Position numbers and translations under genes: made by a program. A stretch of DNA of 51,327 nucleotides, from positions 1-51,327 of the forward strand of contig WHSV01000015.1 in the NCBI GenBank assembly GCA_009379915.1, read 5' to 3'. This document shows positions 22,033 to 31,256 of this stretch, piece by piece. The notes beneath the pieces are model-generated. The model was given only the letters and a program-made list of their open reading frames with translations. It ran no database searches and was not told the origin of the DNA. The DNA comes from Actinomycetota bacterium. Its GTDB lineage: Bacteria; Actinomycetota; CADDZG01; WHSQ01. Each line of letters opens with the position of its first letter. Position 1 is the stretch's first letter.

Positions 22033-22283
22033 GCTGGACAGGTGCTCTCGCAGCTTGGACCTGAAGTAATCCTCGAATACCTGGTCGTAGACGACGACGT
22101 GGTCGGGGTGGGCAACGAGGCTCGCCCGGCCCGCCCAGTAGAGCGTGTTGCGGTCGAGCGGAGCCAGAGCTGCGGCGCTCCGGCAGAAGGTCAGAATGCG
22201 ATTCGTGCCGACCGGAAGTCCACGGCTGCGCAGTTCTCGTCCGAACCCGACGAGTAACGGAGCGGCAGAGTCATCGGAGACAT
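22033..22283 (-). other. 5' part of the coxE-like gene, out of frame with its start codon
   Basis: In the coxE frame this stretch encodes a plausible family N-terminus (LLVGFGRELRSRGLPVG, then LTFCRSAAALAPLDRN and LYWAGRASLVAHPD) but contains no start codon. The natural start would be the ATG at 22281-22283, overlapping the moxR stop as TGATG. That ATG reads MSPMTLPLRYSSG and then ends at about 22191. One extra base near 22257 would join the two frames. A sequencing error, a real mutation or frameshifting could each explain this. Confidence 0.65.
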
Positions 22284-23158
22284 CAGGCGCTGTCGTCGCC
22301 GAGCACCTCCTGCAGATGCGCGGTTACGACCTGCTGATCCTCGTGGTCCTTCACGACCGCGCCCAGCGTCTCCAGAGCCGTCTCGCTTTCGAGCTTGTCG
22401 GCTCCGAGAAAGCTGAGAGCGTTCGCCCAGTCGATGGTCTCGGCGACTCCCGGACGCTTTGCAACCTCGAGCGTTCGCAGCCGCTCGACCGCCGTGGCGA
22501 CCTCGCGCGCCAGCGATTCGCGCACTCCCGGAGCGCGCGTACGAATGATGGCGACCTCCCGCTCGAGACTCGGGTGATCGATCCAGTGGTACAGACACCT
22601 CCGCTTCAGGGCGTCATGAAGCTCGCGGGTCCGGTTCGAAGTAATCACGACGGCCGGAGGTTTGGTCGCAGCGATGCGGCCGATTTCGGGAATCGTGACC
22701 GCGAAATCGCTCAACACCTCCAGCAAGAATGCCTCGAACTCGTCGTCGGCGCGGTCGAGCTCGTCGATCAGCAGAACTGCACCGGGACCCGTTCGAATCG
22801 CATCGAGGAGGGGACGCTCGACCAGAAACGCGCCGCCGAAGAGGTCGTCGATCGGCTTGCCCTCGGCCTGTGCCGCGCGGATCGCCACCAGCTGGCGCGA
22901 GTAGTCCCAGTCATAGAGGGCCTGGTTCGAGTCGATGCCCTCGTAGCACTGCAGCCGGATGAGCTTGCGGCCCGTCATCTCCGCCAGCACCTTCGCAACC
23001 TCGGTCTTACCGACGCCGGCCTCGCCCTCCAGTAGCAGAGGCCGGTCGAGCGAGACGGCCAGATAGATGGCGACCGCCAAGCCGCGATCGGGAAGGTAGG
23101 AGTGCGCGCGCAGACTGCTCTCGAGCTCTTCTACGGACGCGAAGGGAGGGGCGCTCAC
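22283..23158 (-). CDS. coxD: MoxR-family AAA+ ATPase (CoxD-like)
   Basis: MoxR ATPases work with VWA proteins to remodel or metallate target enzymes; in CO-dehydrogenase clusters this role is CoxD. Walker A is GEAGVGKT, Walker B is LLIDELDRAD, and the sensor-1 region is AVVITSNRTRELHDALKRR. The length of 291 residues is normal. The start is GTG 23158. Its stop overlaps the ATG that should begin the coxE-like gene. Sixty-one bases separate it from coxM, and one operon is likely. Confidence 0.9.
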   Translation of the reverse strand: MSAPPFASVEELESSLRAHSYLPDRGLAVAIYLAVSLDRPLLLEGEAGVGKTEVAKVLAEMTGRKLIRLQCYEGIDSNQALYDWDYSRQLVAIRAAQAEGKPIDDLFGGAFLVERPLLDAIRTGPGAVLLIDELDRADDEFEAFLLEVLSDFAVTIPEIGRIAATKPPAVVITSNRTRELHDALKRRCLYHWIDHPSLEREVAIIRTRAPGVRESLAREVATAVERLRTLEVAKRPGVAETIDWANALSFLGADKLESETALETLGAVVKDHEDQQVVTAHLQEVLGDDSA

Positions 23159-23219
23159 GCTTGCAGGCTAAATCGTCTAGCCGCAAACCGGTGCGCACCC
23201 CTCCCCGGGGCCGGGTTCA

Positions 23220-24044
23220 CTACCGCCCCATGGCCTCCTGCAGCGCCCTGCGCGTCAGCACCCTTGCTAGGTCACGCCGGTAGTCGGCACTTCCAAAGGG
23301 ATCACTTGGTGGCGATGTGTTCTGCGCGGCCTCCTGTGCTGCCGTCGCGGCGTCGCTGCCGGACGTAAGGGCCTGTTCCACCCCGGACGCCCGCAACGGG
23401 ACCTCGCCCATGTTCGTGAGCGCGACGGACGCGCCCCCGTTGCTCTGGACGGCGGCCACGCCGACGATCGCCCAGTCCTGAGCACGGTGGTGGAACTTCT
23501 GATACGACCAGCCACCGGTGAGTTTCGGGACCCGGATCTCGGTCAGGAGCTCGGTTGGACCGAGGGCCGTCTCGAACAAGCCGGTGAAGAACTCGTTCGC
23601 GCCCACGGTGCGCTCACCCGATGACGAGCGCAACACCATCTGCGCGTCGAGTGCAAGCATCACCGTGGGGAGGTCCGACGCAGGATCTCCGTGAGCCAGC
23701 GACCCTCCGATGGTTCCGAAGTGACGCACCTGGAGATCGCCGATTTCTCCTGCCGTGTGGGCGACTATGGCGCAGTGCTGCTCGAGCACGTCGGATCCCT
23801 CGACATCCTCGTGACGTGTGAGAGCACCAATGGCGAGGGCATCTCCGTCATCGCGGACGTAGCTCATGTCGTTCAGACGACCGATGTCGATCAGCATCGA
23901 GGGAGTTGCAAGCCTCAACTTCATCAGGGGCAGCAGCGAGTGCCCGCCCGCCAGGAGCTTGGCCTCGTCGCCGTGTTGCTCGAGAAGCTGAAGCGCGTGG
24001 TCGCCGGACTCGGCGACGTCGTAGTCGAACTCCGCCGGAATCAT
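23220..24044 (-). CDS. coxM: molybdenum hydroxylase medium (FAD) subunit, CoxM-like
   Basis: This is the FAD-binding subunit, passing electrons from the iron-sulfur subunit to an acceptor. Flavin-binding motifs are AGGHSLLPLMKLRLATP near residues 32-48 and TIGGSLAHGDPASDLP near 110. Length is 274 residues. ATG 24044 has GGGAGG six bases upstream and overlaps the coxL stop (ATGA), so the two are translationally coupled. A longer upstream frame to 24152 lies inside coxL and is rejected. Confidence 0.9.
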   Translation of the reverse strand: MIPAEFDYDVAESGDHALQLLEQHGDEAKLLAGGHSLLPLMKLRLATPSMLIDIGRLNDMSYVRDDGDALAIGALTRHEDVEGSDVLEQHCAIVAHTAGEIGDLQVRHFGTIGGSLAHGDPASDLPTVMLALDAQMVLRSSSGERTVGANEFFTGLFETALGPTELLTEIRVPKLTGGWSYQKFHHRAQDWAIVGVAAVQSNGGASVALTNMGEVPLRASGVEQALTSGSDAATAAQEAAQNTSPPSDPFGSADYRRDLARVLTRRALQEAMGR

Positions 24045-26491
24045 GTTCCACCTCCCGGTGCGTCGGCGGATCCAGTTCCGCTGCCCGCTCCCGTAGTTTC
24101 GGCTCCGCGGGCATCGACGGTCGAGCCTCCCGCGTTCTTGATCGCCGCCCACACTCGTTCGGGCGACACCGGCATGTCGATGTGATCGATGCCCAGAGGC
24201 GCCAGTGCATCGATGGTGGCGTTGACGACCGCGGGCGGAGAGGCGATGGTTCCGGCCTCGCCGATTCCCTTTACGCCGAGCGGGTTGGTGGTCGACGGCG
24301 TTTCGGTTCTGTCGATCTCGAAGGTCGGAAGCTCGGCGGCGGAGGGCACGCGGTAGTTCGACATCGACGATGTCATCAGCACACCGTTCTCGTCGTAGAC
24401 GGCCTCCTCGTACATCGCTTCGGCGATGCCCTGGGCGATACCGCCGTGTACCTGACCCTCGATGATGGTCGGATTGATCGCCTTACCGCAGTCGTCGACC
24501 GCTACGTACTTGACGATGTTCGTCATTCCCGTCTCGGTGTCGACCTCGACTGCGCAGAGATGGGCTCCCGACGGGAACGTGAAGTTCGGCGGGTCGAAGA
24601 CGTGTGTTTCCTCGAGACCGGGTTCCGTTCCCTCCGGCAGGTTGTGAGCCGTCCAAGCCGAGAACGCGATCTCGGGGATGGTCTTTGATTTGTCCGGGGC
24701 TCCCTTGACCGAGAAGGTCCCACCCGAGTACTCGAGGTCCTCCTCGGACACCTCGAGCTCGTGCGCGGCGATCGTCCTGGCCTTCGTAACGACCTTCTCG
24801 GCCGCGTAGTGCAGGGCGACACCTCCTACCGACAGGCTGCGGCTCCCGTAGCTGTCCATGCCGAGCGGGCTGATCGCCGTGTCGCCGTGCAGGACCTCGA
24901 TATCCTCGAAGTCGACGCCGAGCTCGTCTGCGACGATTTGCGACCACGCGGTCACATGGCCCTGACCGTGAGGCGACGTTCCCGTTATGACGGTTACCTT
25001 TCCCGTCGGGTGACATCGGATCGTTGCAGCCTCCCAGCCCCCGGCCACGTAGCGCAGTGATGCCAGCACCTGGCTTGGAGCGAGGCCGCACATCTCGATG
25101 TAGGTCGACACTCCGATGCCGAGCTGTTTGGTATCACCCGCTTCTCTGCGACGTTGCTGCTCGGCGCGGAGATCGTCGTAGCCGAACATGTCCAACGCCT
25201 TGTCGAGACTCGCGTCGTAGTTGCCCGAGTCGAAGCTCAGGCCGGTGACTACCTCGCGCGCTTCGTCGAACGGTGCGAGGAAGTTGAGACGCCGGATCTC
25301 GACCGGGTCCTTGCCCACCCTGCGAGCAAGCGCATCCATGATTCGTTCGACCGCGTAGGTCGCCTCGGGCCGACCCGCGCCGCGGTAAGCGTCCGTGGGG
25401 GTCTTGTTCGTGAACACTCCCGTGCAGGTGAACGAATAAGCCTGCGCGTCGTAGACACCGTGATAGAGGAAGGCGCCCAGAATCGGGATGCCCGGCGTCA
25501 CGAGTTGCAGGTATGCACCCATGTCCGCGAGAAGGTTGGCCCGGACCCCGGCGATCTTGCCGTTCTCGTCGGCCGCGACCTCCATGTCCTGAATGACGTC
25601 GCGCCCGTGGATGGTCGCGAGGTAGCCCTCTGAGCGAGTCTCGATCCACTTGAGTGGCACACCAAGTTTGCGTCCGAGCGCGAGACAGGTCGCCTCTTCC
25701 GCATAGACGTTCAACTTCGAGCCAAAGCCTCCACCGACGTCGGGTGCAACGACCCGCAGCTTCTGCTCCGGCAGACCCAGGGTGAGCGCAAGAGTCACCT
25801 TGAGGATGTGCGGAATCTGTGTCGCCGAATAGAGCGTGTACTCGCCTTGCGCGGGATTCGGCTGACATATGACGCCGCGCGGCTCGATCGCGTTCGGGAT
25901 GAGTCTCGGGTGGTAGTAGCGTTCCTTGACCACGACGGCCGCATCGTTGAAGACCTGCTCGACCTCACCCACGTCCAGGTTCCACACGTACGACGAGTTG
26001 TTCTCGAATTCGTCGTGAACCTTCGTTGCGCCGTCGGCGAGAGCCGCCTCCATGTCGACGACAACGTCCAGCGGCTCGTAGTCGACGTCGACGGTCTCGG
26101 CGGCATCTAGGGCCTGGGGGCGCGTTTCCGCGACGACCACGGCCACGGCGTCTCCGGCAAAGCGTGCCTTGTCCTGAGCGATCGGCCAGTGCTTGGGGGT
26201 CTTGATGTCCTCCGTCACGGGCCATGCGCAGGGCAGGCCGTCGGCCCACTCGTCCGCGAGGTCGGCTCCGCTATAGACGGCTCTTACCCCGGGCATCGAC
26301 GCCGCACGAGAGGTGTCGACAGAGTTGATGGTCGCGTGGGCGAACGGGCTCCGCACGAAGCTCACCCACAACATGCCGGGAATGGACATGTCGTCGATGA
26401 AACGAGCGGCTCCGGTGAGTAGTTCCGGATCCTCTTTGCGGAGGATGCCTCCACCGACGAACTTCTGCGCCTGATCGGCTACCTGTGCCAT
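24041..26491 (-). CDS. coxL: molybdenum hydroxylase large subunit, form II CoxL-like
   Basis: The catalytic subunit of a xanthine-oxidase-family enzyme, binding the molybdopterin cofactor. The active-site loop is AYRGAGR at residues 368-374, the form II signature; true aerobic CO dehydrogenases (form I) have AYXCSFR with the cysteine that binds copper. The catalytic Glu lies in the C-terminal KGIGEAGT segment. The length of 816 residues is normal. ATG 26491 is preferred, since the GAGGGGG site abuts the alternative GTG 26497. The gene order S-L-M differs from the M-S-L order of classic cox operons. CO oxidation is not supported; the substrate is unknown, possibly an aldehyde or N-heterocycle. 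Confidence 0.92.
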   Translation of the reverse strand: MAQVADQAQKFVGGGILRKEDPELLTGAARFIDDMSIPGMLWVSFVRSPFAHATINSVDTSRAASMPGVRAVYSGADLADEWADGLPCAWPVTEDIKTPKHWPIAQDKARFAGDAVAVVVAETRPQALDAAETVDVDYEPLDVVVDMEAALADGATKVHDEFENNSSYVWNLDVGEVEQVFNDAAVVVKERYYHPRLIPNAIEPRGVICQPNPAQGEYTLYSATQIPHILKVTLALTLGLPEQKLRVVAPDVGGGFGSKLNVYAEEATCLALGRKLGVPLKWIETRSEGYLATIHGRDVIQDMEVAADENGKIAGVRANLLADMGAYLQLVTPGIPILGAFLYHGVYDAQAYSFTCTGVFTNKTPTDAYRGAGRPEATYAVERIMDALARRVGKDPVEIRRLNFLAPFDEAREVVTGLSFDSGNYDASLDKALDMFGYDDLRAEQQRRREAGDTKQLGIGVSTYIEMCGLAPSQVLASLRYVAGGWEAATIRCHPTGKVTVITGTSPHGQGHVTAWSQIVADELGVDFEDIEVLHGDTAISPLGMDSYGSRSLSVGGVALHYAAEKVVTKARTIAAHELEVSEEDLEYSGGTFSVKGAPDKSKTIPEIAFSAWTAHNLPEGTEPGLEETHVFDPPNFTFPSGAHLCAVEVDTETGMTNIVKYVAVDDCGKAINPTIIEGQVHGGIAQGIAEAMYEEAVYDENGVLMTSSMSNYRVPSAAELPTFEIDRTETPSTTNPLGVKGIGEAGTIASPPAVVNATIDALAPLGIDHIDMPVSPERVWAAIKNAGGSTVDARGAETTGAGSGTGSADAPGGGT

Positions 26492-26502
26492 GCTCACCCC
26501 CT

Positions 26503-26982
26503 CTAAGTGCTCGCGGGCGAACGCATCTCACCCGCGGCCTGCTGAACTGATTTGACGATGTTCTGATAGCCGGTGCAGCGACACAGGTTGCCCTCGAGGC
26601 CCATGCGAATGTCCTCGTCGCTCATGGCGTCGTTGTTGGCGATGAGGTCGACACTGGCCATGATCATGCCGGGGGTGCAGTAGCCGCATTGAAGTCCGTG
26701 GCTCTCATGAAACGCCTTCTGGAGAGGATGCATCTCGCCGTTGCTTGCCAGTCCCTCGATGGTGGTGACCTCGGCCCCGTCGGCCTGAACCGCGAGCAGC
26801 GTGCACGACTTGGCAGACTTACCGTTCACCAGGATCGTGCATGCTCCGCACGTCGAGGTATCACAACCAACGTTGGTGCCGGTCAGTGCGAGCTGCTCGC
26901 GCAAGAAATAGACGAGAAGCTGCCTGGGCTCGACCATCGCGTCGTGCTTGACCCCGTTAACGGTCAGCGAGATTCGTCTCAA
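26503..26982 (-). CDS. coxS: molybdenum hydroxylase small (2Fe-2S) subunit, CoxS-like
   Basis: This subunit carries two [2Fe-2S] clusters. The plant-type ferredoxin cluster is in [21 protein letters not shown]. The C-terminal four-helix cluster is in QCGYCTPGM and NLCRCTGYQ. The length of 159 residues is typical. The start is TTG 26982: AAAGGAGGTGG lies six bases upstream, and the residues before it are not family-like. It heads the minus-strand operon; coxL begins 11 bases after its stop. It faces xdhC across a 196-base divergent region. Confidence 0.92.
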   Translation of the reverse strand: MRRISLTVNGVKHDAMVEPRQLLVYFLREQLALTGTNVGCDTSTCGACTILVNGKSAKSCTLLAVQADGAEVTTIEGLASNGEMHPLQKAFHESHGLQCGYCTPGMIMASVDLIANNDAMSDEDIRMGLEGNLCRCTGYQNIVKSVQQAAGEMRSPAST

Positions 26983-27118
26983 GGGCCACCTCCTTTCCGA
27001 GGTCCATCGAAAGAAGGCGCGACGACAAGGCCACCCGGGGATATTCCGAACCCAATGCCGTCGAGACTCAAATCCCACCCCCCGATTAGGACCGACTCCG
27101 GCGATAATGAACACATTC

Positions 27119-27147
27119 AACGTAGCACTACGCTGCGTCTTGGTCAG
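27119..27147 (-). promoter_or_regulatory. candidate coxS promoter with overlapping palindrome
   Basis: On the minus strand, CTGACC (27142-27147) and TACGTT (27119-27124) are separated by 17 bases, and a TGC extension precedes the -10. A palindrome, CGTAG-CA-CTACG at 27121-27132, overlaps the -10, a position where a repressor would block transcription. The leader to the TTG start would be about 130 bases. This is a reading by eye. Confidence 0.4.
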
Positions 27148-27178
27148 AAGGAATTTCGAGTGGGGGAACGGGAATGCA

Positions 27179-28318
27179 ATGAATCTGAGTGAAACAGTAG
27201 AGGTCCTTGCCGCGGTCGCCGATCTCGAGCAGCGCGGCCGGCCCATGGCTCTTGCCACCATCGTCTCCGTCACGGGCTCTACCTACCGTCGGCCCGGAGC
27301 ACGTCTACTGGTTCCGGACGAAGGCGACCCAATAGGCAATCTGTCGGGTGGCTGTCTCGAGGGCCAGGTCACCGAGATCGGTCGCGATGTGATGAAGTCG
27401 GGCGAAAGCCGCCTCGAGTTCTACGATCTCACGGCCGACGACGAGGTCGTCTGGGGGTGGGGTCTCGGGTGCAACGGCGCGATCGAGGTCTTCATCGAGC
27501 CCGCCGCCAACGCGGCTGCCACCGCCGCGGTCCTTCGTGAGGCTCTCGAGGAAGAGCGGACCCTCGCGATCGTGACCCTGCTGTCCTCCTCGGTTCCGGG
27601 CGTCGACCGGGGTGCACGCATCGTCGTCTATCCGAGTGGGGAGGTCAGCGGTTCACTCGGAAACGATGGCTTGACGAATAGCGCCGCAGATGAGGCGTCG
27701 CGCTCTCTCGCCGACGGGATCACGAGTGCCGTCGAGCTCGGTACGCCAAGAGGTCAGGCGAGGGTGTTCGTCGAGGTTCTGCGACCCCCGCTCCGTCTCG
27801 TCGTGTGCGGAGCCGGTCACGACGCCATTCCGCTTGTCCGGGCGGGCGCTCAGCTCGGCTGGCGAGTCGACGTGGTCGACGACAGGGCCTCGTTCCTCGA
27901 CGCCGAACGTTTCCCGGGTGCTCGCTCGTTCATCGAGTGTGAGCCGGGCGAGGTAGCGGACCGGGCGAATGTCGATGAGCGCAGCTTCTTAGTGGTAATG
28001 AGCCACAACTATCTGCGGGACCGGGACTACCTGCGCTCGCTACTGCCGAGCGAGGCCGCGTACATCGGCATGCTCGGCCCCCATGCGCGCCTCGAGCGCC
28101 TGCTGGGTGACCTGGCCACAGATGGCTTTACTCCGACGAGCGAACAACTGGAGCGCACCTACGGACCGGCCGGCCTCGATCTCGGTGGAGAAGGTCCCGA
28201 GGAGATCGCCGCGTCGATCGTGGCCGAGATCCTCGCCGTGAGCGGTGGTCGGGGAGCGGGTTTCCTCCGCCGGCGGTCCGGACCCATCCACGAACGTCCA
28301 CAGCCGACGACGGCCTAA
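27179..28318 (+). CDS. xdhC: XdhC/CoxI-family molybdenum cofactor insertion protein
   Basis: XdhC-type proteins bind molybdopterin cofactor, promote its sulfuration and insert it into xanthine-oxidase-family enzymes. The N-terminal XdhC/CoxI domain shows [20 protein letters not shown] and [12 protein letters not shown]. The C-terminal Rossmann domain shows [16 protein letters not shown], then [13 protein letters not shown] and [16 protein letters not shown]. Length is 379 residues from ATG 27179; the frame is open further upstream, but that part lies in the divergent promoter region. It begins a plus-strand operon of accessory genes (coxG, mocA-like, HAD). Confidence 0.9.
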   Translation: MNLSETVEVLAAVADLEQRGRPMALATIVSVTGSTYRRPGARLLVPDEGDPIGNLSGGCLEGQVTEIGRDVMKSGESRLEFYDLTADDEVVWGWGLGCNGAIEVFIEPAANAAATAAVLREALEEERTLAIVTLLSSSVPGVDRGARIVVYPSGEVSGSLGNDGLTNSAADEASRSLADGITSAVELGTPRGQARVFVEVLRPPLRLVVCGAGHDAIPLVRAGAQLGWRVDVVDDRASFLDAERFPGARSFIECEPGEVADRANVDERSFLVVMSHNYLRDRDYLRSLLPSEAAYIGMLGPHARLERLLGDLATDGFTPTSEQLERTYGPAGLDLGGEGPEEIAASIVAEILAVSGGRGAGFLRRRSGPIHERPQPTTA

Positions 28319-28328
28319 GGAGAGTGAC

Positions 28329-28964
28329 ATGGAGATCACCAACAGCTTCGAGGTGCCCGCGCCGACCGAGAAGGTGTGGAGCTACATGCTCGACGTCACC
28401 AAGGTCGTCGTATGCATGCCGGGGGCTTCGCTGACCGAGACCATTGACGACACCCATTGGAAGGGCAAGTTGACGATGAAGCTGGGTCCGGTGTCACTCA
28501 ATTTCGCGGGCAAGGTCGAGATGGCGGAGCGCGACGACGAAGCTCATCGCGTGGTGCTCAAGGCATCCGGGATGGAGCAGCGGGGCAAGGGGGCCGCTTC
28601 GGCGACCGTCACCTCGAAGCTCGAGTCGATGGACGAAGGTGGCACGCGCGTCGACGTGGTGCAGGACATCAAGGTCTCGGGTCAGGCGGCGCAGTTCAGC
28701 CGGGGAATGATGCAGGACGTCTCGGCCAAGCTGACCAAGCAATTCGCCGAATGCCTGAAGACCAACATCAGCGTGGAGGAGGCGGAAGCGGCCGCAATCG
28801 TGCCGGAGGCCGCAGATGCAAACCCCGACGCGGTTGAACCAAGAGCCCCGGTTCCGCAGCGAATGGAGGCCAAGCCGGTTTCGGGTCTCAGACTGGCGTT
28901 CGGTGCCCTCGGATCCGCCATCGCCCGTTTCTTCAAGCGACTGTTCGGTCGCAAGATCGAGTGA
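28329..28964 (+). CDS. coxG: CoxG-like SRPBCC-fold protein
   Basis: CoxG proteins have an SRPBCC (START-like) fold; in carboxydotrophs CoxG anchors CO dehydrogenase to the membrane. Residues 1-145 show the family pattern: FEVPAPTEKVWSYMLDV, the CMPGASLTE loop, and WKGKLTMKLGPVSLNFAGKV. A flexible Ala/Pro/Glu linker (about 150-185) leads to a C-terminal amphipathic helix (IARFFKRLFGRK) likely to sit on the membrane. AAGGAGAG precedes ATG 28329. The stop overlaps the next start (GTGA). Confidence 0.88.
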   Translation: MEITNSFEVPAPTEKVWSYMLDVTKVVVCMPGASLTETIDDTHWKGKLTMKLGPVSLNFAGKVEMAERDDEAHRVVLKASGMEQRGKGAASATVTSKLESMDEGGTRVDVVQDIKVSGQAAQFSRGMMQDVSAKLTKQFAECLKTNISVEEAEAAAIVPEAADANPDAVEPRAPVPQRMEAKPVSGLRLAFGALGSAIARFFKRLFGRKIE

Positions 28965-29545
28965 TCGTTGGGGTCGTGCTCGCGGCAGGCACCTCGGAGC
29001 GCTTGGGCCGGCCGAAGCAACTGCTCGAACTCGAGGGGAAGCCGCTGTTGCAGCACGCGGTCGACCGCGCGGCCGCATACTTCGACGAGGTCGTGGTCGT
29101 CCTGGGACATGAGGCGGAGGCGATCGAGGCGGCGCTGCGGCTTCCGTCCAATGCACGCACGGTTCTGAACGAGAGGTTCGCGGAGGGACATCATGGCTCG
29201 GTGCGCGTCGGATTCGCGACCGCGTCGAGGGAGGGCGCCGACGTGGCGCTGCTGCTCGGCGATCAGCCATACCTCGGTGACGACCTCATCGCTCGTACCG
29301 TCGAGTGGTTTCGTGACTCCGCCGCCGATGTGGTGCGACCTCGGCACGGCGAGGCGCCCGGACACCCGGTGCTGGTGCGTGCGGACACGGCCGCCCTGCT
29401 AGCCTCCGGCGAGGACGAACAGCTCGGGCCGGCGTTGCGGGGACCGCAGGTCGAGTGGGTCGACGGGGGCCCCGAGGCACCGGCCGACGTCGACACCTGG
29501 GAGAACTACGAGGCCCTGGTCAATAAAGGGACCGCACGTGGCTAG
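28961..29545 (+). CDS. MocA-like molybdenum cofactor nucleotidyltransferase
   Basis: The N-terminal nucleotide-binding motif LAAGTSERLGRPKQLL is that of MobA/MocA/IspD-type transferases. The following LEGKPLLQHAVDRA and LLLGDQPYL fit MocA, which makes molybdopterin cytosine dinucleotide, the cofactor form used by CoxL-type enzymes. The length of 194 residues is close to the family norm. It overlaps coxG by four bases and the HAD gene by eight. Assignment to cytidylyl rather than guanylyl transfer is by context. Confidence 0.85.
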   Translation: MIVGVVLAAGTSERLGRPKQLLELEGKPLLQHAVDRAAAYFDEVVVVLGHEAEAIEAALRLPSNARTVLNERFAEGHHGSVRVGFATASREGADVALLLGDQPYLGDDLIARTVEWFRDSAADVVRPRHGEAPGHPVLVRADTAALLASGEDEQLGPALRGPQVEWVDGGPEAPADVDTWENYEALVNKGTARG

Positions 29546-30206
29546 GCCGAAGACCGTTGCTTTGGACATGATCGGTACCACGTTCTCGCTCGACCGGCTG
29601 GGTCGGGAGCTGGCCGAGCGCGGGGCGTCCGCCGAGGCGCTGCCGCTACTGTTCGCCCAGACGCTGCGCGACTACTTCGCTTCCTCTTACGCGGGGTCGT
29701 ACGTCCCCCTGCGAGACGCACTCGGGTCATCGCTGCACCGGCTGTTCGCCTCGCGCGACCTGCCCATCGGTGATGATGAGGCGGATGCCGTGCTCGCGGC
29801 TCTAACCGAGCTCGATCCCACGCCCGGTGCGGCCGAAGCGCTGCGACTCCTCGACGAGGCGGGCGTAAAGGTGATCGCGTTGACCAACGGAGGAACCAGT
29901 CTCATGGAGGCATTGCTTGGCCGAGCGGGCTTGACCGATCTGGTCGAGCGCATCGTCTCGTGCGACGACCTCGGCATCAGCAAGCCGCACCCCGCGGTCT
30001 ACGAGGCGGCGCGCGAGGTCTCCGACGGAGAGCTGTGGATGGTGGCGTCTCACGCATGGGACATCATGGGGGCCGCGCACGCGGGGTTGCGCACGGCGTG
30101 GATCTCGGCCTTCGAGACCGAGTACCCGTCCATCTTCCGGGCCCCCGACGTGGTGGCGCCCGATCTGGAGACCGCCGCTCGGGCCATCATCGACCACCCG
30201 GACTGA
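29538..30206 (+). CDS. HAD-superfamily hydrolase, haloacid dehalogenase-like
   Basis: The HAD motifs are recognisable: nucleophile Asp in VALDMIGTTF, Thr in ALTNGGTS, Lys in GISKPHP, and an acidic region in SHAWDIMGAAHAG. The residue two after the nucleophile is Ile, not Asp; this is seen in (S)-2-haloacid dehalogenases, while phosphatases of this superfamily keep the second Asp. So dehalogenase-like chemistry is more likely than phosphate hydrolysis, but substrate is unknown. It is 222 residues, GTG start, coupled to the mocA-like gene. Confidence 0.8.
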   Translation: MARPKTVALDMIGTTFSLDRLGRELAERGASAEALPLLFAQTLRDYFASSYAGSYVPLRDALGSSLHRLFASRDLPIGDDEADAVLAALTELDPTPGAAEALRLLDEAGVKVIALTNGGTSLMEALLGRAGLTDLVERIVSCDDLGISKPHPAVYEAAREVSDGELWMVASHAWDIMGAAHAGLRTAWISAFETEYPSIFRAPDVVAPDLETAARAIIDHPD

Positions 30207-30276
30207 GTCGTCGGGGCCGGTGTCGGCCGATCAGCGGCGCAAGCGAATGCGACGAATCACCATAGAGAGGAGAGAC

Positions 30277-31097
30277 ATGAGTGCGCGCAACGGATTTCAG
30301 CCCGGCGTTCCCTGCTGGGTCGCCACCGTCCACCAGAGCCGGAGAAGGCGATGCACTTCTACGCCGAGCTCTTCGGCTGGGAGGCAGAGGACGTGATGCC
30401 GCCCGGCTCCCCGAGCCGGTACTTCATATGCAGGCTGCGCGGCCGCGATGTCGCGGCCGTCGGCTCGGCGCCGCCTGGGGGAACGACGCCGGTGGCCGTG
30501 TGGAACACCCACATCTGGGTCGAGAGCGCCGACGACACCGTCGCGCGGGCCATCGATGCCGGCGGGAGTGTGATCACGCGGCCGTTCGACCTCGCCGACG
30601 CCGCACGGATGGCGGTCCTCGCCGATCCGGCCGGAGCCGTGTTCTGCGTGTGGCAGCCGCTCGAACACCGGGGAGCGCAGCTGGTCAACGAACCGGGAGC
30701 GTGGTCCATGAGCGATGTCAACACATCCGACCTGGAGGGCTCCAAGACCTTCTACGGCGCGGTGTTCGGCTGGGGAACCGAGATATTCGATCTCGGCGAC
30801 TTCGAATACACCATGTGGCTGGTTCCCGGCTACGAGGGGGGCGAACCCGAGCAACCCGTGCCCCGCGAGATGGTCGGCGGGATGATGCCGCTGAGCGGCG
30901 AGCAGCGTCCCGGGGACGGGCCCCACTGGGGCGTCGACTTCTGAGTCGACGATGTCGACACGGCCGCAGGCAAGGCCGTGGAGCTCGGCGGCAAGATCAT
31001 CGTGGCACCGATCGACAGCCCGATCGGCAGGAACGCCGTCCTCGCCGATCCGCAGGACGCCGCCTTCTCGGTCAGCAAGGTGGCCGCCCCGGGCTAG
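30277..31097 (+). pseudogene. VOC/glyoxalase-family protein, broken in two places
   Basis: A two-domain VOC (glyoxalase/bleomycin-resistance) protein of about 270 residues. ATG 30277 has a good GAGAGGAGAG site and reads a family-like N-terminus (NGFQPGVPCWVATVHQ). The frame then shifts before EPEKAMHFYAELFGWE, which continues from about 30336. The second domain (SKTFYGAVFGWG) is interrupted by TGA at 30942-30944. The same frame then resumes family-like sequence (VDDVDTAAGKAVELGGK, then NAVLADPQDAAFSVS) to TAG at 31097. Two independent lesions point to a decaying gene, unless the assembly is faulty. It is apparently unrelated to its neighbours. Confidence 0.8.
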
Positions 31098-31256
31098 AGC
31101 TGGGACGGGAAGTGGGTTCGCCGCGAACCAAACCCAGGACAACGATGCCGAATCGAGCGAAACGCTGAGTCACGTCACCGATCCGAGTGAAGCGAGGGGT
31201 GACGGTGACAACTCCTGGGGCGTGGGATGCTGAGTTCTGGAGACATGGGGGAGTCC

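Noticed and set aside
24041-26491. Canonical aerobic CO dehydrogenase
   Set aside because: The active-site loop is AYRGAGR (form II), without the Cys of AYXCSFR, so a CO-oxidising call is not supported.
30942-30944. Selenocysteine or programmed readthrough at the VOC gene TGA
   Set aside because: A second, independent frameshift lies upstream in the same gene and I see no obvious selenocysteine element; decay or sequence error is simpler.
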